From contig CAZTVF010000135.1 in NCBI GenBank assembly GCA_964616985.1, positions 1 through 12,866 of the forward strand: a stretch of DNA of 12,866 bases, in the 5' to 3' direction. This stretch comes from CAZTVF01 sp964616985. GTDB taxonomy: Bacteria; Planctomycetota; Phycisphaerae; SM23-33. Shown one piece after another: positions 1 through 5,775 of this stretch. The notes under the pieces are model-generated. The model ran no database searches. It was not told the origin of the DNA and saw nothing but the letters and a program-made list of their open reading frames with translations. Position numbers and translations under genes: made by a program. Each line of letters starts with the position of its first letter. The first letter of the stretch is position 1.

Positions 1-358
1 CGATGGTCTGGACCTTGAACAGCTCGGCCATCTTGTTGATGTCCGGGTTCTTCTCAAACTCGCTGAAGTCGGCGTGCGGCATCCGCTGCTTGAGCTGGGT
101 CAGACCGGTCGGCGTCAGCTTGCCTTCCTGGACGTACTCGGGGTTGTTCAGGATGTTGTCCGGGAACAACTCGCCGCGGGGGATCTTGATATTGAACGTC
201 TTTTCAAGGCGGAACACGATGTCGAGAAAATCGATCGATTCCGCGCCCAGGTCACCGGTCAGCGTTGCCTCTGCCGAGACCTCGTCGTCATCGACGCCCA
301 GGGCTTCGACCAGCGTTTCCTTAACCTTCGCAAAGACTTCCGTTTCGGACATCGGCAT
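1..358 (-). CDS. Extended acyl carrier protein (C-terminus beyond left edge)
   Basis: Carries acyl chains on a 4'-phosphopantetheine arm during fatty acid or related lipid synthesis in the cytoplasm. Read on the minus strand, 119 residues are visible without a stop. Residues 37-45 (DLGAESIDF) form the ACP attachment motif, with Ser41 the predicted phosphopantetheine site, followed by the helix II pattern LDIVFRLE. A normal ACP ends near residue 78. This one continues with an Asn-Pro-Glu-Tyr-Val segment, LTPTGLTQLKQR, and a Pro-His-Ala-Asp-Phe motif (94-98). I recall such an extension from PVC ACPs. The start at 358 is preceded by GAGGAG (368-373) at 9 nt spacing; the second Met at 352 would be too far away. 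It has its own promoter (424-452) and lies 165 nt downstream of the FabZ-like gene. The true C-terminus is unseen, so total length is unknown. ACP identity is near certain; the specialised role is inference. Confidence 0.93.
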   Translation of the reverse strand, partial: MPMSETEVFAKVKETLVEALGVDDDEVSAEATLTGDLGAESIDFLDIVFRLEKTFNIKIPRGELFPDNILNNPEYVQEGKLTPTGLTQLKQRMPHADFSEFEKNPDINKMAELFKVQTI

Positions 359-423
359 GTTTCATCTCTCCTCAAGTGCCGTTTGCAGTTGGGCCAGCCC
401 CCAAGGGGCGGCCGGAAAGGCTA

Positions 424-452
424 TGTATAGGGAAAATCCCATTCAAAGTCAA
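424..452 (-). promoter_or_regulatory. Sigma70-type promoter for the ACP gene
   Basis: On the minus strand, TTGACT (447-452) and TATACA (424-429) are separated by exactly 17 bp. Transcription would begin near 417, giving a leader of about 58 nt before the ACP start. This would let the ACP be expressed independently of the dehydratase gene upstream. Confidence 0.65.
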
Positions 453-468
453 CGCGGCATTCGCCGCG
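453..468 (-). terminator. Small GC hairpin after the FabZ-like gene
   Basis: CGCGGC (453-458) and GCCGCG (463-468) form a perfect 6-bp stem with a 4-nt loop, about 55 nt past the dehydratase stop and directly against the -35 box of the ACP promoter. Only a short mixed T stretch follows on the minus strand. It could be a weak terminator or an operator-like palindrome. Confidence 0.35.
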
Positions 469-523
469 CTTATCACGCAATTTAATGTTCGCTCGGCCTG
501 GGCGGCCGGTCGAGGCGGTTGGA

Positions 524-1021
524 CTACTTCACGCCGGCGGCGGCCAGCGCCGCCGGGCCGCCGATCAGCTTGAACCGCTGCTTCAGGTCGGCCACGATGT
601 CGGCGTCGGCGCCCGCAAGATAGGCGCCGCGATCAACGAGGTTGAAGCAGCGAAGCTCGATGCGGGCCTGCACGGCCACGCGATCCTCGACGGTGGCGAC
701 GGCCTTGAACTTGGCGGAGTTCTCGCCGATTTCCATGGCCTCCACTTCGCTGCGGAGCTTCATGCCCGGCTGGACGAAGCTGGCGTAGCGGACGTTTCGG
801 GCCGCGGCCAGCACGATCACGCTCTTGCTGTAGTTCTGATGCAGGCGCGTCAGCCAGGCGGCCGACTGCACCAGGGCCTCGAGCATCATCACGCCCGGCA
901 GCACGGGGAAGGCCGGGAAGTGGTCCGCGAGATACTCCTCGGCCAGCGACAGGGCCTTGAAGGTCACGATCCGCTTCGACGGCTCAATCAACTCGATCTT
1001 GTCTACCAGATGGAATTTCAT
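524..1021 (-). CDS. FabZ-like 3-hydroxyacyl-ACP dehydratase (hotdog fold)
   Basis: Predicted to dehydrate (3R)-3-hydroxyacyl-ACP to trans-2-enoyl-ACP in the cytoplasm. The 165-residue protein has the FabZ active-site segment at residues 34-52: His34-Phe-Pro, then Pro-Val-Leu-Pro-Gly, then Glu48 in MLEALVQ. His34 and Glu48 match the catalytic pair of the family. A second conserved block, RNVRYASFVQPG (75-86), corresponds to the FabZ strand ending in V-x-PG. It is slightly longer than typical FabZ (about 140-150) because of an Ala-rich tail. ATG at 1021 is chosen; a TTG codon at 1033 is in frame but directly abuts the AGGGAG ribosome site (1034-1039), whereas the ATG sits 12 nt away. The extended ACP downstream on the same strand is its likely carrier. 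It may belong to a specialised lipid or polyketide pathway instead of housekeeping synthesis; the sequence cannot decide this. Confidence 0.88.
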   Translation of the reverse strand: MKFHLVDKIELIEPSKRIVTFKALSLAEEYLADHFPAFPVLPGVMMLEALVQSAAWLTRLHQNYSKSVIVLAAARNVRYASFVQPGMKLRSEVEAMEIGENSAKFKAVATVEDRVAVQARIELRCFNLVDRGAYLAGADADIVADLKQRFKLIGGPAALAAAGVK

Positions 1022-1054
1022 TTCGGTGTCCAACTCCCTCGAAGAATGCGGGGC

Positions 1055-1083
1055 TTTTTAGTCGCTGCAGCCCTCGAATGCAA
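1055..1083 (-). promoter_or_regulatory. Weak promoter candidate for the FabZ-like gene
   Basis: TTGCAT (1078-1083) and TAAAAA (1055-1060) on the minus strand are 17 bp apart, 34 nt upstream of the dehydratase ATG. The -35 match is poor (3 of 6), so this is only a candidate. Confidence 0.3.
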
Positions 1084-1117
1084 GTCTTTTCTCGGTTCTC
1101 AACGGCATTGTCCCGAG

Positions 1118-1232
1118 GTAGGGCGTGCAGGTTCTCGCCGAAGGCGAGGTTCTGCACACGGAATGTGTGCCGCCGGCCCCGTTGTCTCGTGTGCAGGACC
1201 TGCCGCTTCGCGACAGAACCTGCACACCTTAC
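1118..1232. repeat. 115-bp imperfect palindrome with nested stems
   Basis: This element fills much of the 278-nt gap between the FabZ-like start and the aminotransferase stop. The outer arms 1118-1135 and 1215-1232 pair over 18 positions (16 Watson-Crick, one G-U, one mismatch), including a perfect 11-bp core (1125-1135 with 1215-1225). The inner arms 1147-1159 and 1189-1201 pair over 13 positions (12 Watson-Crick, one G-U), leaving a 29-nt loop. Alternative local hairpins exist: 1125-1139 with 1143-1157, and GCACAC (1154-1159) with GTGTGC (1165-1170). The motif GTGCAGG(T/A)(T/C)CT recurs in both orientations. It could be a REP/BIME-like mobile palindrome, a structured leader RNA of the dehydratase transcript, or a terminator for the aminotransferase. 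There is no clear T-tract. Confidence 0.75.
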
Positions 1233-1299
1233 GGTACGGTCCTTGCGATTGTGTTCTCTCTTATCCTCTATTTCCCTGCCAATGCTTTTGCTTCTTCCG

Positions 1300-2412
1300 C
1301 TACTTCGCCAGGCGGTTGAGGATATCAAGACCTTGGCGCAGTTTTTCGTCGGTGGTGGCGTAGGAGAGGCGGAAGTGCGTGTCGCGCTCGCTGAAGACGT
1401 TGCCCGGGATGATCAGCACGTTGTTCTCGATGGCCTTGGTGACGAACTCGGTGGCCTTGCCGCCGGGGGCGGGCACGAAGGCGTAGAACGCACCCTCGGG
1501 TTTGACCAGGTTCATGGTCTGCCCCAGGGCCGCGTACACCATGTCCCGCTTCTTCTTGTAGGCGTCCACGTGGGGCGACATGTCCTCGCCCAGGGCCGTC
1601 ACGCACGCGACCTGCGCCATGCTGGGGGCGCACACGAAGCTGTACTGCTGCAGCATCGTCATCTTGTCCAGGATGGGCTTGAGCCCGGTGCACCAGCCCA
1701 CGCGCCAGCCGGTCATCGCGTAGCTCTTGGAGAAACCGCGCATCAGCAGCGTGTTGGGGTACAGGCTCGCCATCGACACGAACGGTTTGTCGTAGCAGAA
1801 CAGGTTGTAGATCTCATCGCTGATGATCAGCAGGTTGCGCTTCGCCGCCAGCGCTGCGATGTCCTTGAGTTCCTGCTCCGTATAGACCACGCCGGTGGGG
1901 TTGGCGGGCGAATTGATCACGAGCAGCCGCGTCTTGTCGGTGATCGCGTCGGCCAGGCGGTTGAGGTCCAGGTGGAAGTCGGGGTAGGTCGGCACGCTCT
2001 TGGGCACGCCGCCCGTGAGGTTCACCAGGTGCCGATACATGACGAAGTAGGGATCGGTGAACAGCACCTCGTCGCCGGGGTTCACCACCGTCAGCATCGC
2101 CAGCATCAGCGCGCCCGAAACGCCGGAGGTCACCAGGTACGGGCGCTCGTCCTTCCAGCCGAACTCGGCGGCACAGAGTTTCTGGAGCGCCTTGCGGAGC
2201 TCGGCAGTGCCCTGCGTCTGTGTGTACTTGTTGTCGCCGCGGCGGATGGCTTCGATGGCGATCTGCTTGAGATCTTCGGGCACGTCGAAGTCGGGCTGGC
2301 CGATCGAGAGATTGATCGGGTCCTTCATCTTGGCCGCGAGGTCGAAGACCTTTCGAATGCCGGAGGCATCGATGAGATTCATGCGGTCGGCGATCTGGAA
2401 GATATCGGGCAT
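1300..2412 (-). CDS. Class I/II PLP-dependent aminotransferase
   Basis: Transfers an amino group between an amino acid and a 2-oxo acid with pyridoxal phosphate, in the cytoplasm. The 370-residue protein carries the fold-type I signature set: Asn171 in NPTG, Asp199 and Tyr202 in SDEIY, Schiff-base Lys229 in GFSKSYAMTGWRVGW (226-240), and the substrate carboxylate-binding Arg348 in FRLSY. The N-terminal SIGQPDFDVPE block is typical of the aspartate aminotransferase Ig subgroup, but substrate (Asp, aromatic, or an Ala/Val type) cannot be read from sequence alone. ATG at 2412 is chosen because GAGGTG lies just upstream (start codon 5-6 nt away); an in-frame TTG at 2433 would place that site inside the coding region. 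The start is only 31 nt past the terminator hairpin of the upstream unit, leaving almost no room for a separate promoter. Confidence 0.93.
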   Translation of the reverse strand: MPDIFQIADRMNLIDASGIRKVFDLAAKMKDPINLSIGQPDFDVPEDLKQIAIEAIRRGDNKYTQTQGTAELRKALQKLCAAEFGWKDERPYLVTSGVSGALMLAMLTVVNPGDEVLFTDPYFVMYRHLVNLTGGVPKSVPTYPDFHLDLNRLADAITDKTRLLVINSPANPTGVVYTEQELKDIAALAAKRNLLIISDEIYNLFCYDKPFVSMASLYPNTLLMRGFSKSYAMTGWRVGWCTGLKPILDKMTMLQQYSFVCAPSMAQVACVTALGEDMSPHVDAYKKKRDMVYAALGQTMNLVKPEGAFYAFVPAPGGKATEFVTKAIENNVLIIPGNVFSERDTHFRLSYATTDEKLRQGLDILNRLAK

Positions 2413-2443
2413 TGGGCACCTCGCTGGAATCAACAGACAACAT

Positions 2444-2471
2444 AACCGGCGGAGGGTCTCCTCCGCCGGTT
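2444..2471 (-). terminator. Intrinsic terminator or attenuator hairpin
   Basis: AACCGGCGGAGG (2444-2455) and CCTCCGCCGGTT (2460-2471) form a perfect 12-bp GC-rich stem with a GTCT loop. It lies 49 nt beyond the small basic protein stop. The minus strand continues ATGTTGTCTGTTG, only moderately T-rich, so termination may be partial. It is 31 nt from the aminotransferase ATG and could act as an attenuator for it. Confidence 0.7.
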
Positions 2472-2520
2472 GGTTGACGATCTCGGACCTGGGCTTGCCC
2501 CGGAGGGCAGGGGCCCGGGG

Positions 2521-2832
2521 TTACTTCTTCTTGGCGTCGGCCTTGCCCTTGTCGGCAGCCTTGGCCGCGGGGGCCTTGGCGGCGGGGGCGGCAGCACCGG
2601 CGGCGGGGGCGGCAGCGCCCTCGGCGCCTTCAGCGCCTTCGGCGGCGGCCTTCTTGGCCTTGGCGCCGGCCTTGGAGTGGTGCACCTTCACCTTGGGCAG
2701 CTTGAAGGGCGAATCCTTTTCCTTGTCAAACTTGCCCTCTTCGGTCAGCTGGGCGATGCGCTCGGCGCGCGTCAGGACGCTGCGGTTGCGGGCGAGTGAG
2801 GAACTCATCTTGAGACTTCTGTCCATCGACAT
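2521..2832 (-). CDS. PVC small basic protein with Ala/Pro/Lys tail
   Basis: A 103-residue, strongly basic protein. Residues 1-55 contain LARNRSVLTRAERIAQL (13-29), EEGKF-DKEKDSPF, and GLP-like KLPKVKVHHSK. I recall this block from the small basic protein family (TIGR04137-like) of Chlamydiae, Verrucomicrobia and Planctomycetes; its molecular role is, to my knowledge, not settled, although a nucleic-acid or ribosome association would fit the charge. Beyond about residue 58 it has a low-complexity Ala/Pro/Gly run and a Lys-rich end (ADAKKK), reminiscent of histone H1-type tails; family members I recall are shorter. GGAG lies 8 nt upstream of ATG 2832. It starts 23 nt after the membrane protein gene's stop, so the two are probably co-transcribed from the promoter at 3702-3730, and it is followed by a hairpin terminator. 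Confidence 0.85.
   Translation of the reverse strand: MSMDRSLKMSSSLARNRSVLTRAERIAQLTEEGKFDKEKDSPFKLPKVKVHHSKAGAKAKKAAAEGAEGAEGAAAPAAGAAAPAAKAPAAKAADKGKADAKKK
2578..2619. repeat. Two 21-nt tandem repeats within the small basic protein gene
   Basis: Units 2578-2598 and 2599-2619 are identical at 20 of 21 positions (ACC against GCC at the end). They encode the Ala/Pro/Gly-rich part of the tail in frame, so copy-number change would lengthen or shorten the tail by seven residues. A shorter near-repeat of GCGCCTTC follows at about 2624-2640. Confidence 0.8.
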
Positions 2833-2855
2833 TTTGTTAGCTCCGGTTCTGAACC

Positions 2856-3650
2856 TTAGTGGGGCGCTTTTTCCATCGGGATAAAGCTCGGGTCAAGCCG
2901 CCCGTCCTTGTGCTGACTGAAATTATACTTCTCTCGTCCCGGCGGGGGACGATACGCTTTGCCTAACTCTTCGATCTCCTCGGCGAACTTCACCGCCTCG
3001 GGGCTGGTGCGGTCGCTGAACGGTTCCAGCGACAGGACCACGTAGAACTGGTTCTGGTTGGCCTCGCGGACAATCGCCTTCTTGCCCTTGCCATCAAGGT
3101 ACTTGACGATCGCCTCGGCGTCGGCCTTCTTCGCCGGCGTCATGCCCGGCGTCAATCGCTCGATCACGAGATAATACTTCTTCGTCGGCGCCGCGGGCGG
3201 CTTGGCGCTGGCGTCGGCCGCCTCCGGCCGCAGCGGGGCGTCAAGAACGGCCTTTTCCTGCGTCGTCGTCTCGCCGTGTCCCGTCACGCGGCCCAGGTAG
3301 AACGTGCCGCCCAGGGCCACTACCGCGCCCAGCAGGGCGGCGGCGAAACTTACGTAATTCAGCGACAGCCTCACGCGCCCGCCGGCGGAGGAGAGGATCG
3401 GCTCGGACGTCGCGTCGGCCAGCTCGATCTCTTCCATCGACGGCACCGGGGGCATGCCCGGCGCGGGGCCATCCTCGACCGCCGGGGCCGGGGGCTCATC
3501 GCCCGACGCCGCCGGCGCGCCTTTTTGGCCGAAGTCGTTCTGCTGTCGTTTCAGCAGCCACTCGGGCACGGCCATGCCGGGCTCGCTGCGGCTGTCCTTG
3601 TTTCGAGCAATGACCTCGAACAGTGCCTTTGAATCTTTTCTTTTGGCCAT
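2856..3650 (-). CDS. Single-pass membrane protein with SPOR-like C-terminal domain
   Basis: A 264-residue protein of unproven function. Order of parts: a basic N-terminus with KDSKALFEVI (5-14); a short segment AVPEWLLKRQQNDF (27-40); a Pro/Ala/acidic linker (43-82); one hydrophobic helix at about 98-121 (LNYVSFAAALLGAVVALGGTF); a second Ala/Pro linker; and a folded domain from about 157 to 235. That domain starts KKYYLVIERL, contains FYVVLSLEPF (202-211), and has the alternating strand-helix pattern of SPOR-type domains, which bind peptidoglycan lacking stem peptides at division sites. The SPOR assignment is by eye and tentative. With no cleavable signal, the N-terminus should be cytoplasmic and the C-terminal domain periplasmic. 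ATG 3650 is chosen for its AAGGAG 8 nt upstream; in-frame codons further upstream lack this site. It shares an operon with the small basic protein. Confidence 0.8.
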   Translation of the reverse strand: MAKRKDSKALFEVIARNKDSRSEPGMAVPEWLLKRQQNDFGQKGAPAASGDEPPAPAVEDGPAPGMPPVPSMEEIELADATSEPILSSAGGRVRLSLNYVSFAAALLGAVVALGGTFYLGRVTGHGETTTQEKAVLDAPLRPEAADASAKPPAAPTKKYYLVIERLTPGMTPAKKADAEAIVKYLDGKGKKAIVREANQNQFYVVLSLEPFSDRTSPEAVKFAEEIEELGKAYRPPPGREKYNFSQHKDGRLDPSFIPMEKAPH

Positions 3651-3701
3651 CGCTGCGCTCCTTGCAACGCACGCAGTCATCCGTCCATGGGAAACCAAAA
3701 G

Positions 3702-3730
3702 ATAGTACAGGTTTTCCGATAGCGTGTCAA
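3702..3730 (-). promoter_or_regulatory. Near-consensus sigma70 promoter
   Basis: TTGACA (3725-3730) and TACTAT (3702-3707) on the minus strand have a 17-bp spacer. The -35 is a perfect consensus match and the -10 keeps the key first two and last bases. Transcription would begin near 3695, about 45 nt before the membrane protein ATG, and would also serve the small basic protein gene. Confidence 0.75.
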
Positions 3731-3757
3731 TCCGAAGAAACGTGAATTGACTCGTGC

Positions 3758-3789
3758 GACGCCCGTCGGCGGGGAGGCGGGCGGGCGTC
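3758..3789 (-). terminator. Candidate terminator hairpin after the sialidase-fold gene
   Basis: Arms 3758-3767 and 3780-3789 pair over 10 positions (one G-T) around a 12-nt GC-rich loop. The hairpin overlaps the stop codon, and no T-run follows on the minus strand, so it is weak as an intrinsic terminator. Confidence 0.35.
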
Positions 3790-5588
3790 TACGAGATATT
3801 CCCGATCGCTTCGGATACCCGGATCGCGCGGGCGTAGATACGCAGCGACCGCAGGGCCGGCGAGAGGCCCAGCGACGCCCTGCCGTTGGTGTGATGAAGG
3901 TTGGGGCTGAAGCGGCCCCAGCCGAAATTGCGATGTTCGCCGCCGTCACAGAGGCGGCCGTCGGCAACGAAGCTGATGATCTTGGGCCCCCCGTCGACGA
4001 TGACGGCCAGGGCATGCTCGGTTCCGGCTTGCAGAATGCCTCGGTCGCTCGACCAGCGGTTCTCGGTCTTCCCGTCGCAGAGGATGATCTCAACGGCACC
4101 GCCGGCAACGGTCTGCAGGCACACGCCTGCGCCTTGGCCATTGCGGCTGTCCAGCAGCACTTGGCCGGCGTCGAGCGAAGTCAGCCGCACGCGGAGATCG
4201 AGCGTGAAGCCCTGGCGAAGGTCCTTCATTCCGTAATCGGCGCGGTGATGGTCACGGGCGAGGAAGGCCGGCAGCGGCGGCATGTCCGCTTCCGTCGGCA
4301 TGGCGGCCCCGGCGGCGGGCAGTTCCAGAAGCAGGCCCTCGCGCGTGACGCCTGGTGAGGCGCCGAACTGGCCCCACAGGCCCGACAGCAGGGCCGGATC
4401 GATCTCGTGCACGCGGGCCTGGTCCTTGTTGGTCTCGGTGAGGTAGTACCGCCCGGCGTGCTCGACGAGGTCAGGGTAGCTCATGCGTACGAAGGGATCG
4501 TCGTGGTAGAGGACGATCTCCGGCTGCGACCAGCGGATGATCCTGCCATGGGGCGAATCGGCCTCCACCCCGCCGCACACCCAGGCCGGGTTGCGGTCAT
4601 CGTAGGGGAAGCCGCCGTCGGTGGCGCCGTCGCGGATGAAATGCCCGCCGTGGTTGTGGAACCAGTAGAGGTACTTGCCGTTGGCGCACCGCCAGGCGAA
4701 GTTCGCCGCCCGCGGATGCTTCATCCGCCGCCCGTCGGCGAAGCACTGATACTGCGGGGGCGACCACGAGTAGCCGCCGTCGCGGCTGTAGGCGCAGACG
4801 GGGTAGCCGTCGGTGGATCGATAGACGCAGTAGATCGAGCCGTCGCTGAGTACGGAGTAGCTCTGCTCCTCGGATATCGGCCCGCCGCCGGCGGGGGTGC
4901 GGAGGCCCACGTCGCCGTCGGGCAGCGTCTGCCACTGGGCGGCGGCGGGGTCGCCCGCGGTCAGCAGGCCGGGGCTTCGCAGCAGCACGCCCTCGGACTG
5001 CTCAAAGAAGCCGTGGCCGAACGCGCCCACCTTGTGCAGCGAGACGTACGCTGCGCCGTCCAGGATGAACGGGCGGCCGACGTTCCAGAAGAACCGCAGC
5101 GTGCCGCCGTAGACGTTCGAAAGGTCGCATGCGAAGTTGCGGATGGGGATATCATAGCGTTGCGCCGACCACGTGCGGCCGCCGTCGTCGCTGTACTTGA
5201 AGACGTAGTGGCCGAGGGAATCCACGCGAGTGAAGGTCGACTTCCTGTCGCGGCAGAGCACCTGGCGGACGTTGTCGGTGTTGTGGTTGTAGAAGACGAA
5301 GACGCGGCCGGTGGGGCCCTTGAGCAGCACGGCGTAGGAGTTTTCGGGGCTGTCGTTGGGCTCGACCGCCAGCGGGGGCGACCACGTCCGCCCGCCGTCG
5401 GTGCTGCGGGTGGTGACCACATGCTGGCCGCTGGCGCCCTCCTCGCCTGGGCCCGTCGTCAGGCAGCACAGCCACGCGCCGTCGTCGGTCTGCACCACGT
5501 AGGGCTGGTCGCTGTAGCTTTCGGTGGGGATCTCCCACCCGTTGCTGAGATGCCTGGGGTCCGGCACGGCCGACTTCGCTTCGTTCAT
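3789..5588 (-). CDS. Sialidase-fold (BNR/Asp-box) protein with LamG-like C-terminus
   Basis: A 599-residue protein. Three Asp boxes of the S-x-D-x-G-x-x-W type occur at 62-69, 133-140 and 268-275, marking a six-bladed sialidase-type propeller over about residues 20-400. The C-terminal part (about 455-595) has a LamG/concanavalin-like look: FTLDLRVRL near its start, HALAVIVDGG in the middle and SLRIYARAIRVSEA at its end. Many relatives are annotated exo-alpha-sialidase, but I do not see the FRIP-type arginine motif of classic GH33 near the N-terminus, so a true sialidase activity is uncertain; another glycan substrate or a binding role is possible. No signal peptide is visible and there are several cysteines, suggesting a cytoplasmic protein, perhaps acting on imported oligosaccharides. 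ATG 5588 has AGGAG 6 nt upstream. It appears monocistronic, between the strong terminator at 5709-5743 and the promoter at 3702-3730. Confidence 0.82.
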   Translation of the reverse strand: MNEAKSAVPDPRHLSNGWEIPTESYSDQPYVVQTDDGAWLCCLTTGPGEEGASGQHVVTTRSTDGGRTWSPPLAVEPNDSPENSYAVLLKGPTGRVFVFYNHNTDNVRQVLCRDRKSTFTRVDSLGHYVFKYSDDGGRTWSAQRYDIPIRNFACDLSNVYGGTLRFFWNVGRPFILDGAAYVSLHKVGAFGHGFFEQSEGVLLRSPGLLTAGDPAAAQWQTLPDGDVGLRTPAGGGPISEEQSYSVLSDGSIYCVYRSTDGYPVCAYSRDGGYSWSPPQYQCFADGRRMKHPRAANFAWRCANGKYLYWFHNHGGHFIRDGATDGGFPYDDRNPAWVCGGVEADSPHGRIIRWSQPEIVLYHDDPFVRMSYPDLVEHAGRYYLTETNKDQARVHEIDPALLSGLWGQFGASPGVTREGLLLELPAAGAAMPTEADMPPLPAFLARDHHRADYGMKDLRQGFTLDLRVRLTSLDAGQVLLDSRNGQGAGVCLQTVAGGAVEIILCDGKTENRWSSDRGILQAGTEHALAVIVDGGPKIISFVADGRLCDGGEHRNFGWGRFSPNLHHTNGRASLGLSPALRSLRIYARAIRVSEAIGNIS

Positions 5589-5610
5589 GGCTGGCTCCTA
5601 TGGTGGGGTC

Positions 5611-5639
5611 AAGGTAGTGGCCGCCGCACGGACTGTCAA
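5611..5639 (-). promoter_or_regulatory. Candidate promoter for the sialidase-fold gene
   Basis: TTGACA (5634-5639, perfect -35) and TACCTT (5611-5616) on the minus strand are 17 bp apart. The start site would be near 5604, leaving a very short leader that just includes the AGGAG at 5595-5599. The rest of the 187-nt gap up to 5775 holds the terminator of the preceding operon. Confidence 0.5.
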
Positions 5640-5708
5640 TTCGCCACCCGGCACGGCCCCGACATTCCTCGGCTTCATCCCTCAAAAGCCCCGGCGGGTG
5701 AGGCGGCC

Positions 5709-5743
5709 AAAAAAGGACACCCCCAAGCCGGGGCTTGGGGGTG
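5709..5743 (-). terminator. Strong rho-independent terminator of the protease operon
   Basis: Arms 5718-5729 and 5732-5743 are perfectly complementary over 12 bp (the innermost pairs form the loop). On the minus strand the hairpin is followed, after TCC, by six consecutive T (5709-5714). It lies 33 nt after the stop of the last pseudo-protease gene and closes the three-gene locus. Confidence 0.9.
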
Positions 5744-5775
5744 GCAACAGGATCAACGGTTTTCGCGGGCGGCAG

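Noticed and set aside
1125..1227. CRISPR array or tandem direct repeats
   Set aside because: The recurring GTGCAGG motif is arranged as inverted arms with no regular spacers.
1078..2445. 455-codon open frame on the plus strand
   Set aside because: Antisense to the aminotransferase and running through the palindromic spacer; no motif.
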